Both the position numbers and the translations under genes were made by a program. Source: Symsagittifera roscoffensis (taxonomy: Eukaryota; Xenacoelomorpha; Acoela; Convolutidae). From it: a stretch of DNA of 64,000 nucleotides. The stretch lies in the NCBI RefSeq assembly GCF_963678635.1, contig NC_087069.1:26958303-27022302 (forward strand), in the 5' to 3' direction. Below, one piece after another: positions 52,596-63,312 of the stretch; within the stretch, counting starts at the first letter, position 1; each line of letters begins with the position of its first letter. A model generated the notes under the pieces. That model was not told the DNA's origin and did no database searches. It was given only the letters and a program-made list of their open reading frames with translations.

Positions 52596-52948
52596 TGAAA
52601 ATTTCAGAGTAAAACAGTTGACGCAATGTAATTTTAATTAAAAACAAGTTAGATTCAAAAGTAAACTAGAATAGATCAAATAAAATAGTTGAGTGGGGAA
52701 ATGAAAAACAGTTTTTGATGTTTATCTACCCCAGCTCATTTGAGTATTAACTTTATAATGCAAAGAGTGGTTTTACCAGGTTATTTTTGCAGAAAAAAAG
52801 GTTTTTTGTTGGCTATTAAGATAGCCTGCCAATTTGTAAAACAATCGCACTGAGTGAACAAAAAATTTAGTTTAAAGTGTGAAAGAAATTGAACGAGGGA
52901 AAAATTGCCAGTTTAATTAAATTTTTTTTTTAGTGTTAGATATAAAAA

Positions 52949-54062
52949 TACAGGAGAAAAAAATAACGCAACGAAACACGTCTATATTCAAGTGATTTTT
53001 TTTCCAATACAGTTTTCCAACGTAGTGAAATGTTTTCCCACAGCTTATGAAATTTCGACACATTTACAAAAAATTATATTGAGCAGTTGCAAAATGAAAC
53101 GAAATTGTATCTCAAATTGCAACCAAGCAATTGATATGATAGGTTGTGACGTTTAAATGAGAATAATTTTTAAGTTAATTCTGCCTTATCTAATTCAAGA
53201 CATTCGAAGAGATATCTAGCTACGGTACAAGCTGAGGATTCAAATCGATCATACAGACGACGGGCATTGAACTTGAGATCGGTTCAGAGAATTAGACAAC
53301 ACAATGCCGAACTTTTTCAGAATGTTGTTACAACAGTAAGGTAGTTTGCTCCTAGATATAGAGTTACATCTCCTACTTTTAGATAAATTTTTTTTTGGGT
53401 GGGTCCTCGATGTACACGACCTGTTCGAGGCCCAATTCTCCTGCATAGACTTCGTCAAAGACTTCTTGCTTGGGCATTGTCCTGTGCAAATTGGAGATAT
53501 CGAGATTCGGAAAAGTCTTTTTCAATAAAAAAGTTCGTTTCTCAAATCTCAGACAAAAAGTATTATATCATTTACAAACTGAAAAATTGTCAAATTGCGA
53601 ATGAAAAATATCGACAATTCGACAAAACAACCAGTGAAAGTTTGATAATATGGCGATCACTTTTTGAGTGCAGAACTACCACCTTTTTTGCTTTACACGC
53701 CAAGATTTATGTCATTTTAGCAAGATAATGCCCCATGCCACTCAGCCCGATATACATCGCAATTTCTAGCGACTATGGCTGTTCCGGTGTTGCCTGGGCT
53801 CTCTTGTAGTACTGACTTAAACCCAATTGAACATGGCCAAAAAAATCCGCAATGCTTGGTATCTTTGGCTCAGGGAATTTTTGCGGTATGGAGCACTTTC
53901 AACCCCGAAGTAAAAAAAACTTTTTGAAAAATTTGCAGCGAAAGTTGATTTTATGCGTCCAAATAGGGAAGACCTTACTGGCTAATAAATGGCAAGTTTT
54001 TTCGAATTCTCATTTTAACAAACTTTTAATATCTCTAGTTGCGTTACTTTTTTCTGCAGTAT
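52949..54062. mobile_element. Tc1/mariner relic, about 1.1 kb
   Basis: Left end TACAGGAGAAAAAAATAACGC and right end (complement) TACTGCAGAAAAAAGTAACGC form inverted repeats. Inside, a plus-strand stretch at 53724-53850 encodes QDNAPCHSARY and TDLNPIEH, the second-D and final acidic motifs of Tc1-type transposases. The transposase is heavily frameshifted and the rest (53200-53720) is only weakly recognisable, so the element is dead. Confidence 0.75.
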
Positions 54063-54224
54063 ACATTCTGTACAGTGTTTAGAAAAACTGGTCTGAAAAA
54101 CTTTTTGTTAAACTAAATTAATGAAAATTGTTAAGACGTTGACCTTGCAAGTTAAAAGCTGCTACATCTGTAAAGTGTTTTCAAATACACTAACGGATAA
54201 ATTTAAGCGCACACTGACGATTCT

Positions 54225-54728
54225 AAATGTCTGTTTTCAATGCCATTTTGGACAACATTTCCTTCCATCTTCAGTAAAACTCTTACATAGACAAATAATT
54301 AGAGCTACCCTCCATGAAACTATCACTGTATGCTTTCAAGAACCTACCAATGTAAACCGGCTCTGAAAACGCCAGGTTTCCTCATCTGCACTAAGTGTTT
54401 CACTTTGCGTGAAAAACTAAGAAACAGCCGATTTAGTAAAATTTTCACAATGATTGTTTTAATTTTCTCGCTGACAAAGTTTCACGTCGCATGAAAAGTT
54501 TTTTTTACTCTGCTTACTCAAGAAAAAATTCAATACGATACAAAATTTAGTACAGAAGAAAAAATCTGGCAATTTTAGACCCAGGTTGCATCGGTAACTT
54601 ATTGAAACCAAGCACTGATAGTTTCATAGAAGGTAGCTCTGATCATTTGCACTTTGTCTAATCTTGGCACTAACTGAAGTTTGAAGTAAATTTGGTTCAA
54701 AATGGACATTAAAAAAGGCATTTTAGAG
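54225..54728. repeat. Foldback element, about 500 bp
   Basis: Arms near 54230-54333 and 54611-54728 are inverted copies. The best part is AGAGCTACC followed by ATGAAACTATCA on the left against TGATAGTTTCAT followed by GGTAGCTCT on the right. The match continues outward at lower identity (CCATTTTG, CTTCAGT). Confidence 0.6.
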
Positions 54729-55035
54729 AGTAAAATTCTGAACTTGGGCTTAATTTTTTCCACCAGTGTATAATCATTTTTAACCTACTCTGTTTTGTAT
54801 TTTTAACCTAGATCAATCGCCCTGTCTAGAAATTAAATTTTTTTTTGATTTTTGAAGATTTGTTTTTAGTCGCAACTTTCTGGGCTACTTGTACAGCAAC
54901 TGGCCATACCTGTTTTGATTTACTTTGTTTCAGTTTTAACTCTCCAATTGAAATAGATTTTGTTTGGGTAGAATTACATCATAAAAGACCATTCATTACC
55001 TTTACCATTTCTTTAACCATTGGTGTACAAGAAAA

Positions 55036-55941
55036 ATGAATCAGTATCAAAAGATTTCAACTGCTATTGGGTCAACGTTTGTGGCTAGTATACTCAGTTC
55101 AATTTCTGGCGCTGTGAGTAAATACAGCAAATTAACTGGCCGGGAAATTGGCTTATGTTTGGGATCAGTAACCCTTCTATATTCCATTTGTCTTGTTTTG
55201 CTTCAATGCAAAAAAGGAAGCACGGACCAATTTCAGATACGAAAGTTTGAGTTCTCGGCGTTGAATGGGTTCGTTTTTATTGGATGCTCAAACTTCTTTT
55301 TCTACCGAGCCTTTGATCTTCTAACTTATGGTGATCTAATTGCAGTTACCTACAGCACAATTTTTGTTACGACCATAACTGCAGAAAAAGTGAAACTGCG
55401 CCAAAAACCAAATTTTATAACTTGTCTGGCTGCTTTTATTAGCTTTTTTGGCCTCGTAGTTTTCTCACAACCAGTTAACTTATTTCATTCTCTTGCAGCT
55501 GGTAAATTAGAAACATTGGAAGGAGTTATATCTGCAGTTATTTCAGGAATAACAACAGGTTTCTATTTTTTTAATCTGCAGTTCATGAAGAATTATCCCA
55601 CCTCTTTTCATTGGTTTGCTTACGGCCTCGGAGTGTTTAGTGGAGCTATACCGAGCATAGTAATCAAAGCTGGCAGTGTTTCGCGATGTCTAGTCACAGC
55701 CCGACTAACGGCTATCATTGCATGCGCTCTATGGTCGTTTCAATCTGTGACGTCAATTATTGGCTCTCAGCTTTCTCTGCCATCTATAATGTTACTCTTG
55801 CGGTTGGTGACGATAGTTTTGAGTTATGTTTTGCAGATTTCACTTTTGGGGGAAGCTATAACAGTTTCATCGGCAATTGGAGCTTCTGCTATCGGATGCG
55901 GCGTTGTGATTCAAGTGTTTTCAATGTACTGTCGTAAATGA
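55036..55941 (+). CDS. DMT/EamA-type membrane transporter, copy 2
   Basis: An uninterrupted 301-aa ORF. About ten hydrophobic helices with short loops; first-half landmarks are AVSKYSKLTGREIGL, SNFFFYRAFDLLTYGDLIAVTYS and EKVKLRQKP, second-half landmarks are GVISAVISGI, SFHWFAYGLG and SLLGEAITVSSAIGA. This fits the drug/metabolite transporter superfamily; the substrate is unknown. It is closely related to the gene at 45457-47204 in the same orientation about 9.6 kb upstream, implying tandem duplication. Unlike copy 1 it has no intron. The start ATG follows an AT-rich leader after a frame-wide stop. Confidence 0.8.
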   Translation: MNQYQKISTAIGSTFVASILSSISGAVSKYSKLTGREIGLCLGSVTLLYSICLVLLQCKKGSTDQFQIRKFEFSALNGFVFIGCSNFFFYRAFDLLTYGDLIAVTYSTIFVTTITAEKVKLRQKPNFITCLAAFISFFGLVVFSQPVNLFHSLAAGKLETLEGVISAVISGITTGFYFFNLQFMKNYPTSFHWFAYGLGVFSGAIPSIVIKAGSVSRCLVTARLTAIIACALWSFQSVTSIIGSQLSLPSIMLLLRLVTIVLSYVLQISLLGEAITVSSAIGASAIGCGVVIQVFSMYCRK

Positions 55942-56022
55942 AAACCACTTTTCTAAAATTGTTGTTCAGTTTTTTCACCTAGAATAATATTTTCGCCAGT
56001 TATAATATCAGCACTATTATAT

Positions 56023-56415
56023 CAGGGGCGGATTTAGAGGGAGGGGGCGGACGCCTTTTCCTCCTCAGATATTTGACCCCTTCGCCAACCAAAGAATCAC
56101 CTTTTGATATTTTTTGACATCCATTTATGGCCAACAAACCCTAAAATTTCTCTAAAGGCGACTTTTGCGCCAATTTATACTAGTTTTTAAGGGTTGCGCA
56201 TGCCAAAACAAAAATCATTTTTTTGTCAAATTTCCCAAAAAATGCCCAAAAGCGGCATTTTTGATCTGTTTTTTTTTGTTCTTTTTAAATTCGCATGCCG
56301 TTAAAAAAATCAGAGTATTTATAGTGCTCTGAGAGCGCTTGGTAAATCAATTTGGTCAAACGACGAAAAGTCGACAAAGTTTTCGAATCTCGAGAGAATC
56401 CTAGATCCGCCCCTG
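56023..56415. repeat. hAT-like MITE, both ends present
   Basis: CAGGGGCGGATTTAG at 56023 and CTAGATCCGCCCCTG ending at 56415 form the terminal inverted repeats, giving a 393-bp non-autonomous element, the most complete copy of this family in the window. The flanking 8-mers do not match, so the target duplication is lost or absent. Confidence 0.75.
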
Positions 56416-57655
56416 CTCAGTAAAAGGAAAAAGTAATTTAGATTCTTATTTTAATCCATTGTTTTTATAGTGAGATTTGATTTAAGGGTATTTTAAAAAT
56501 TTTTGACAACCAGGGTCGGCCTCAAATGTATAATAGCATATCTTCTGTCCTAAAATGAAGCCGAAAAAGATTAATTGTTTCGTAATAGTTATGTTAGAAT
56601 TTTGTAACAGTTACGCAAATTTCAATCAAATGAACTTTTGGCTGGCTTATTTACTCTGCGCATTCAGGACTGGTTTATTCACGGGTGGACCGGTATTCAA
56701 ACCGATGAGACTTCAAGTCGAATCGTAAAACTAGGGACATCAAGCCGAATATTTTGTCAAAAAATCACGCAATATGAGCAATTTGTAAACTGTTTTGAAG
56801 AATCGGATCAACCGTGTAATCTCCCCCTCCCCTCAGCGATCTAATGTAGAATGCCCTCCCCAAGTATTTCCCCTCCCTAGAATGCCCTCCCCAAAATTCT
56901 GTAAAAAATATGCATTTTTATACAAACGCGCTTGTGTAATTGATTTTTAAGTATTTTATTCGTGATTGCATTTGTGTGCTGTTAATCAGACAAACTTATG
57001 TTTCAGTTAAATTGTCTTAAATAATACGGTTGATGTTGAACAAACCTTGGCTATATTCAAAGTTATCTTTATTAAAAATCATTTCCGCGGAAATCACTTT
57101 GGGGGGAATTGTAAAGTTGATCTGAAGAATTTCTCAATTTCATGAGCTTCTTTTACAAGTTATTGGCTTTTTCATAAGTTTTGAGCCTCCAAATGATGTT
57201 AACGTATATTAAAAATTAAAACGATTAGAAGGGTTTTTTCATGTGTACAAATTATGCATTTCAAAACCCAGCTAATCTTACTGCCTGAATACGAAGAACG
57301 CTTATTATGAACTAAACTTGCATAAATTTTGAATATAAACACTTCATTGATAAAATTTAGCGTTTTGAGGTGGCGGTAAAGTTCCAACTTTGGCTTGAGG
57401 TCATTTCGGCTAGAAGTCCCGTCGGTTCGTTTTCCTAGGCCTTTTTCACGCTCTTAACAATAGGTAGTATCGCTATAGCAATTTTCAGTTCTAACTTAGC
57501 GATGTATTATCGTTCTAATATTGACATTTAACTAAGCAAAAATATCACAAATTTAGCCAACGAACATTTCTATGAAAAATACCTGTGAAATTAATCGAAA
57601 GTAGCAGTCACTGAGATAAGTAAGTCACTGAATAACTCCAATGATGACAAAAATA
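56416..57655. other. No confident gene
   Basis: Contains a short tandem AGAATGCCCTCCCC (56848, 56879) and otherwise AT-rich DNA. ORFs 56638-56844 and 57199-57387 (minus) are not convincing. Confidence 0.4.
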
Positions 57656-58180
57656 CCCGCAATTAAGTTTCATGGAAAATAATTGATTATAGTGGATTTT
57701 TATGGTCTGTCTCCATAAAATACTAAAAAAAAATCGATTATAATGGATTAATAATTGATTATACAACAGATAAAGTAGAAATCAATTCAATCCATTATGA
57801 TTGACTATATCGGATTATAATGGATCATATTGGATTATAAGGGATTATAAAAAATTACAATGAATTATAAAAGGTTTTTATGACTAAGCGATTGGATTTT
57901 ATAAATGTGTGAACGCCTGCATCCTACCTTCTAAAACGCACCCATACACACATATTTAACACCCCACTACCCAACCTACATTATTTAGGCCCCTCCCCCC
58001 CCCCCCCCCCCCAAAAAAAAAGTACGGGAGGGGAAAATGTGTGTGCGTGTGTGTGTGTGTGTGTGTGTGGGGGGGGGGGGGGTAGTGTAGGCGAGCGGTA
58101 GCTGGGGGTAGGGTAAGTGGGGTTAGGATAGGTATGGGTGGGTAGGTGGGGTGAAGGTAGGTGGGATGGCGTACGTGGCG
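57656..58180. repeat. GGATTATAATGGATT repeats and G/C/GT low complexity
   Basis: A degenerate minisatellite of TGGATTATAA units (57680-57870) is followed by a C run of about 19 (57986-58012), an A run, GTGTGTGCGTGTGTGTG and a G run of about 14 (58040-58082). Then come GGTAGGTGGGGTG-like units up to 58180. The TGGATTATAA-type phrases resume weakly at 58370-58530. Confidence 0.7.
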
Positions 58181-58529
58181 GTTGGAGTAGGTGGGCGGAT
58201 AAATGTGGGGTGATGGTTAAAATAGAGAAGACCTGGGTTTAAAAGAATATGGTTTTGCAAAAGTTTATCAAAAACGAATAAGTTTATAAATTGAGTAGGC
58301 TGCGAGTAATGCAGAAGAAGCTGCAATTTCTGCCGAGCTTTTGGAAAAAAAATATAGAGTTTATAGTCCAATACATTTCATTATAAAGTACTTTAAATGG
58401 GTTATAAACGATAAATTTTCGCTAAAAATTATAGATTATAAAGGATTAAAATGGATTGCATGTTCCAAAAGTATAATTAGAATCAATTACAATGGTCACA
58501 TTTGTGACCACAAATCTCGATTATAATAC

Positions 58530-59580
58530 AAAACATGCTGAAAATAAAACAATAATTGTCAGAATATACTCTAAATGAATTTTATTTTTCAACTGGCACG
58601 AGATTAATTAATTTTTTAAAATAAGTTTTGAAGCATGGAAAATAGCTGTGATTTGTTTGCTTACAAGACGCTGAAAAATGTTTCAAATCACTTCAGTTGT
58701 TTTGAAAGTTAGTCATAACCAGTTTGTGGCAAAAACACTTAATGCAAAAACAAAATGGTGTTTATGCGAAAACAAAAGCGAAATTTCCGGGTAGTAAAAA
58801 TAAAAGTTTTGTCCTCGGGTAGCTAAAATTGTTTCTAAAACTAGGAACCACTGTTTCATGTGCATCATACTTCTTGTGACAGATTTAAGCGAAGCGGAGT
58901 ACGAGGAGTAAGAGGCCACTACTTGTCAATGCCGTATACTTTAAGGTTTTTAACTTTTCCACCTTTTTAAGTCGTTCACAGCTATCAGGGACCATTTTTC
59001 TTCGGCTATTTGAGTAGTTGTCGTTGTGACACGTCACTAAAAAAAACAGGCGTGTTTTTATTTTATCCAGGTCGTTGGATTTTGAAAAATCGAACCAAAA
59101 AGGGATCTACGCAAGCTTGAAAAATCGAAACTAATTAAATTGAAGAGACTTAATTTGAAGAACTCTTTTGACTAGGAACTAGTGAGGCGATATGTCTTTA
59201 ACACCTTTTGGGTGAATATTTAAAGACAACCATAAACTGGTATGGACTTATTTGAAAAAGTCAAGCTAGATGGTCCAATTTTTATGTTAATCGACGCAAA
59301 GCTTGTGAATTTTTGCTTGACTTAATGGGTAAGGAAACTAGTTTTTTTTCAGCCAATCAGTTGACTATAAAAATTATTAACATTTTGTCTATTAGCATGT
59401 ATAGTTTGAAAGAAATTTGGCTCTTTCTCTTTTTTCTAAAATTTCATTAAAAAGTTAATTTATTAGTGTTATGCAATTTGGCATGATAAGTGATCAATCG
59501 TTATCAACAATCGTGTTTTCTATGGTACTAACTCGCAACTAGCCATGAAGCTGTAAGTTTCTCAAGCCATCACGCAACAG
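58530..59580. other. No confident gene
   Basis: AT-rich; a minus-strand ORF 58713-58919 has no recognisable domain. GCGAAGCGGAGTACGAGG near 58888 is a short GC-rich island. Nothing else. Confidence 0.4.
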
Positions 59581-59599
59581 CGATTTTATAGAGATATCA

Positions 59600-60059
59600 G
59601 CTGACGACGTCGAAATCTCGAATCTTCGCGCTGCATTCTGCCGAATAGAAACATGCGCCATATCGCCTCAAAAAAACAAAGTCATCTTACAAAAGGTCAT
59701 CGATTCAGTACGCCAACGACATGGAAACAGTAAAAGATCTCCGACATGTCCTACAACAAGAAGCTTCAATCTGACAAAATATTGATCAGAGAAGTTTGCA
59801 ATCAGTACAAGATAAACACAGATGTACCACAGCTGACGAAATCAAGGAGCTCAAACTCTTCAAGCGAACTCTCGGAATACAATGGAGAGTAAATAACGAT
59901 TCACTTACGTTCAACGCTGACAAACTACACGACTTCGCCCAGCAGAAACCGGCACAACGGAGCCTACTTTGGGCAGCCTCTTCAATCTGTGACCCAATTG
60001 GATTAGCAGCACCGATTAGTATCCGACTTTACTGCCTTTATAGCTCAAACTTGTATTAA
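59600..60059 (+). pseudogene. BEL/Pao reverse-transcriptase fragment
   Basis: The ORF 59796-60059 has KLFKRTLGIQWRVNNDSLTF and RSLLWAASSICDPIGLAAPIS, matching the segment just after the RT active site in BEL/Pao pol (K-x-L-G-I-x-W and S-x-x-x-D-P-x-G-L-x-A-P). Sequence upstream to 59600 is decayed but compatible. It ends abruptly. Confidence 0.7.
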
Positions 60060-60099
60060 ATGAATTTATAGTTCTTAATTTTGGAGTTTTTAAAGCTGC

Positions 60100-60480
60100 A
60101 TTGTTGGAACCAAAAATTTCAAATATTCAAAACGTTTCTGCAAAAAATGTTGAAAAAACTTTTCTTATTTTTTTTTAGTTTTTACAAAATTTTTGTTTAA
60201 TTATCTTTTCTATAAAACTACACTTAATTGGAAAAAAAATTGCGGAACCGCAGTTTTCTAAAGACTATGATCGGAAGATTCTGTGCTACATGCACAGTAG
60301 CCGGCTATCCTTGTTTTTTTTTTAAATTAGTGTAGTTGTTTCTGCGTGAGAAAAATGTCTGATGTGAAACTCGAATCACAACTGAAAGAGCTTTAATATG
60401 ATATATCACTCAACCCTGTCCGATGATTATTGTGGTACCTGATTTTGCATGGAAACAAGAAAAACTAAAACACCCGCATA
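60100..60480. repeat. Second copy of the 47.4-48.0 kb repeat
   Basis: 60110-60335 aligns directly with 47680-47990, and 60375-60470 aligns in inverse orientation with 47390-47490, so the two halves have different relative orientation in the two loci. Confidence 0.5.
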
Positions 60481-60662
60481 CAAAGTTCTTCTACATTTTA
60501 AATGGTCGGAAGAACTAGTACCAGGTAGCCCAGTACCCAGTAGAGCCTTGAACTCAAAAAAAAATTGAGGAGAAAGAAGCGAACCCAACGCTGCGTATTA
60601 ATTTCTCTGTGAGCTACTGTATCTAACAAAAAAAATCAATCCAATATTTGTCTCAAAACAAT

Positions 60663-61193
60663 TTAATGATTTTTGATTTTTTCATTGGTTTCATCAACTT
60701 TATCTTCCAGTTTTTTCTGTGTTTCGCTAATTTGTTTTGCCAATTTCTTTTTGTTTTCTTCAAAATTGTTCTGCAAGTTTTCTTTTGCAACTCCATATCC
60801 ATCTTTCACTTTTTCTTGTGCAACTTCTAACTGATCTTCAACTTTTTCTTGAGTTTCTTCCAACTTGTCCTCAATTTTATCACGTGTTTCTTCCAACTGC
60901 TTTCCTAAATTCTCTCCACCTTTTTCAGCCTGTTCTTTTATTTGTTCACATGTATCTTCGACTTGATCCTGCAGTTTTTCCAAGTTTTCCTCGACCTTTT
61001 CCTCAGTCTTATCCCAAATTTCTTCCAGCCGTTTTTCTGCGTTTTTACGCGCTTCATCGTATTTTTCTTCCATTTTCTTTTTTGTTTCAGCTACTTTGTT
61101 TTCGAATTCTTCGCGTCGTTTTGCGAACTCATCTGCGGCATCATCGTACCGCTCACCTAAGTTGCTGCGAGCTTCTTTGAATTTTTCTTCCAT
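60663..61193 (-). CDS. LEA/apolipoprotein-like helical protein, 176 aa
   Basis: Intronless. The protein is almost entirely Glu/Lys/Asp/Arg/Gln-rich, without proline, and shows 11-residue periodicity (units such as KLEETQEKVED, QLEVAQEKVKD, NLEKLQDQVED). This is the pattern of group 3 LEA proteins and of exchangeable apolipoprotein or perilipin-type amphipathic helices. There is no signal peptide, so a cytosolic role such as desiccation or stress protection, or lipid-droplet binding, is possible; which one cannot be decided from sequence. The coding sequence stands out in codon use from the surrounding AT-rich DNA. The stop codon overlaps an ATTAAA polyadenylation-type motif. Confidence 0.7.
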   Translation of the reverse strand: MEEKFKEARSNLGERYDDAADEFAKRREEFENKVAETKKKMEEKYDEARKNAEKRLEEIWDKTEEKVEENLEKLQDQVEDTCEQIKEQAEKGGENLGKQLEETRDKIEDKLEETQEKVEDQLEVAQEKVKDGYGVAKENLQNNFEENKKKLAKQISETQKKLEDKVDETNEKIKNH

Positions 61194-61530
61194 GATATTC
61201 AGCTTCAGCTCGAAAAAGAGTACGTGTCATTAACAGTATTTTCCAAACGCTCAATTTAATCAAAAAATGTTTTCCTTACTAATTTTTAAAAAACTATTTC
61301 AAATTAAGGAACAATTATTTTGCTAAAATTAGTCCAGAAAAAGTAAAAATAAAATAGGATCGTTTCTGTGACTGCAGCAGGTAATGCTGACTTAAATTAT
61401 CCATGAAACTTATAAAATTTTTAAAACGCATAAAATTGAAAATTGAAAAGCATTTCTCACAAAATGAGTTGACTCTAGATGAAAAATGATGAAAATTTGC
61501 TTAAAGATTTAATTAATAAATAGCGTTTTT
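61194..61530. promoter_or_regulatory. Upstream region of the LEA-like gene
   Basis: The minus-strand 5' flank of the helical protein gene. No TATA box or other element is certain; AT-rich. Confidence 0.35.
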
Positions 61531-61539
61531 AACGAAACT

Positions 61540-61905
61540 CGGCTCAAAAATTTTATTTCAAAAACGCATCGTTTTTGGCTTTTTGTAGATAACCAAAAAT
61601 TACGCTAAAACTACGCAGTCAATCACTGACATAATTATATCAAAGGGAGCCTTATACGTAGCCCAACAAGTTTTGAGCATAATAATTCTTCAAAAAAAAT
61701 GTTTAAATTAAATTTACTTTATTTGATAGACAAAAAAGTCGTTTTTACTCTATAAGTCACCCTTTTTTGCGCAAGATTTTTAGACAGTTGACACTTCTTA
61801 AAATTTAATGGGCTACGGAAGTGACTCACTTTGATATAGTTATGTCGGTGATTGAAAGCCAAAAAAAATCATTTTTTGCGTTCAATTTTGAGCCCGAACT
61901 ACGCA
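61540..61905. repeat. Foldback element, about 365 bp
   Basis: CAATCACTGACATAATTATA (61620) and its inverse TATAGTTATGTCGGTGATTG (61836) form the strongest pair. TACGTAGCCCA/TGGGCTACG pairs inside, and GGCTCAAAA against TTTTGAGCCC marks the outer ends. Confidence 0.6.
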
Positions 61906-62770
61906 TTAAAAATTCACCATAATAGTTTTGCTGAATTTTTAAGCATGTTTTGTTTGTAATGATTGTCACATAAAGTCAAACCAAGTTGAAAACAAGCGTT
62001 TGGAACTTCAGGTTAAATTTGTCTGGCTATCTTAAATCAGCACTCTACACTAGTGGAGCACTCTACACTCTGCACTCTACACTCCGTAAAATGCATTTTT
62101 TCAAGGATCTTTTAAAGTAAAATTAACGTCGAATCTTAACAATAGTTGTACATCGACCGACAGCAAATTATCTAAACTACCATTCCAGTTTTTTAAATCC
62201 CAGTCTCTGCAAAATCAAGATTTATCCGTTTGTAATAAATTATTTAAACGATGAAAGTTAAACGAAACAATAAAAGTGAGAAAAAACCAAACAATGTTTT
62301 CTTCACGTTTTGAGTATTTCATATCGCATGTTCCAGTTTTTTGAACCCGCTCATTCGGAAACAATTTCACTTCCCAATAAAACTAATTATGATTGGTCAA
62401 AACTTGCATAATCAGACCCAGAAAAATTTGGTAGGCGCATAATTCCAAAAACTGAGGCTTTCAGAGAGGGTAGATCAAATCTCTTGCTGTCGGTCGATGT
62501 AAAAGTTTCCTCAAACCTAACTTATTATTTCAAAAGGTTGAAAACTGACTTTTTAGAGAGAAATTACGTTAATTTGCGCTCAATTTAGTCAACAAATATA
62601 CGAATACGTCGAATTTTCTTGTCTTGAAGATTAGTTTCTAAGTCTTGGCTAACTGATGAGGAAGTTAACTGATGATAAAAAACATATGTTCAACATCTTT
62701 CCGTGCTTTATGTACCACATATTGCATCGATCATGTTTTTGAAAAAATTGAGACTCCCAGTGTCGAGAAG
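61906..62770. other. No confident gene
   Basis: AT-rich with a short CACTCTACACT repeat (62040-62085). No ORF is supported. Confidence 0.4.
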
Positions 62771-62778
62771 TGAAAACG

Positions 62779-63312
62779 GCTGTTGCTTATCTGGTATAAA
62801 ACACATGAGAACAGTTTGAACAAAAAACCCACGTGATTTTTACTTTTTAAATTGTTGTGGTTCTTTGTTCTAGGAAAAATATTGCACTAGTTTTTCTTTC
62901 ACGCTCTCGCGTGATTTTTACTTTTTAATTTGTTTTGGTTCCTTGTTCTCGGAAAGATATTGCACTAGTTTTTCAGATATTGCATTACTGATTCAAATAT
63001 TGTATTAGTTTTTCAATTATGGCACGGAAACATACTGAACACGTTTTGTTTTGTTTAAAACACAAGTGCTCAGTATATTTTAGTGCTAAAATCTATTACA
63101 TTATTTGAAACAGTAGTGCAGAATTTGGAAAACAAATAGTGCGATATTTGAAACACTAGTGCAGTTATTGAATCAATTGTGCAATATCGTTTCTAGTGCA
63201 ATCAACCAAAACAAACTAGAGTAAAAAATAGCGTGTCTGCGTGATAATTTTTCCAAATGAGTGTGTTTTGCTCATCTTTTTCTCATGTGTTTTATACCAG
63301 ATTAGCAACAGC
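62779..63312. repeat. Foldback element, about 535 bp
   Basis: Termini GCTGTTGCTTATCTGGTATA (left) and TATACCAGATTAGCAACAGC (right) are inverted copies over about 33 bp, continuing AAAACACATGAGAA. The interior has direct repeats of CGTGATTTTTACTTTTTAA and ATATTGCACTAGTTTTTC. A related end (CAGATAAGCAACAGC) lies at 63758. Confidence 0.65.
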
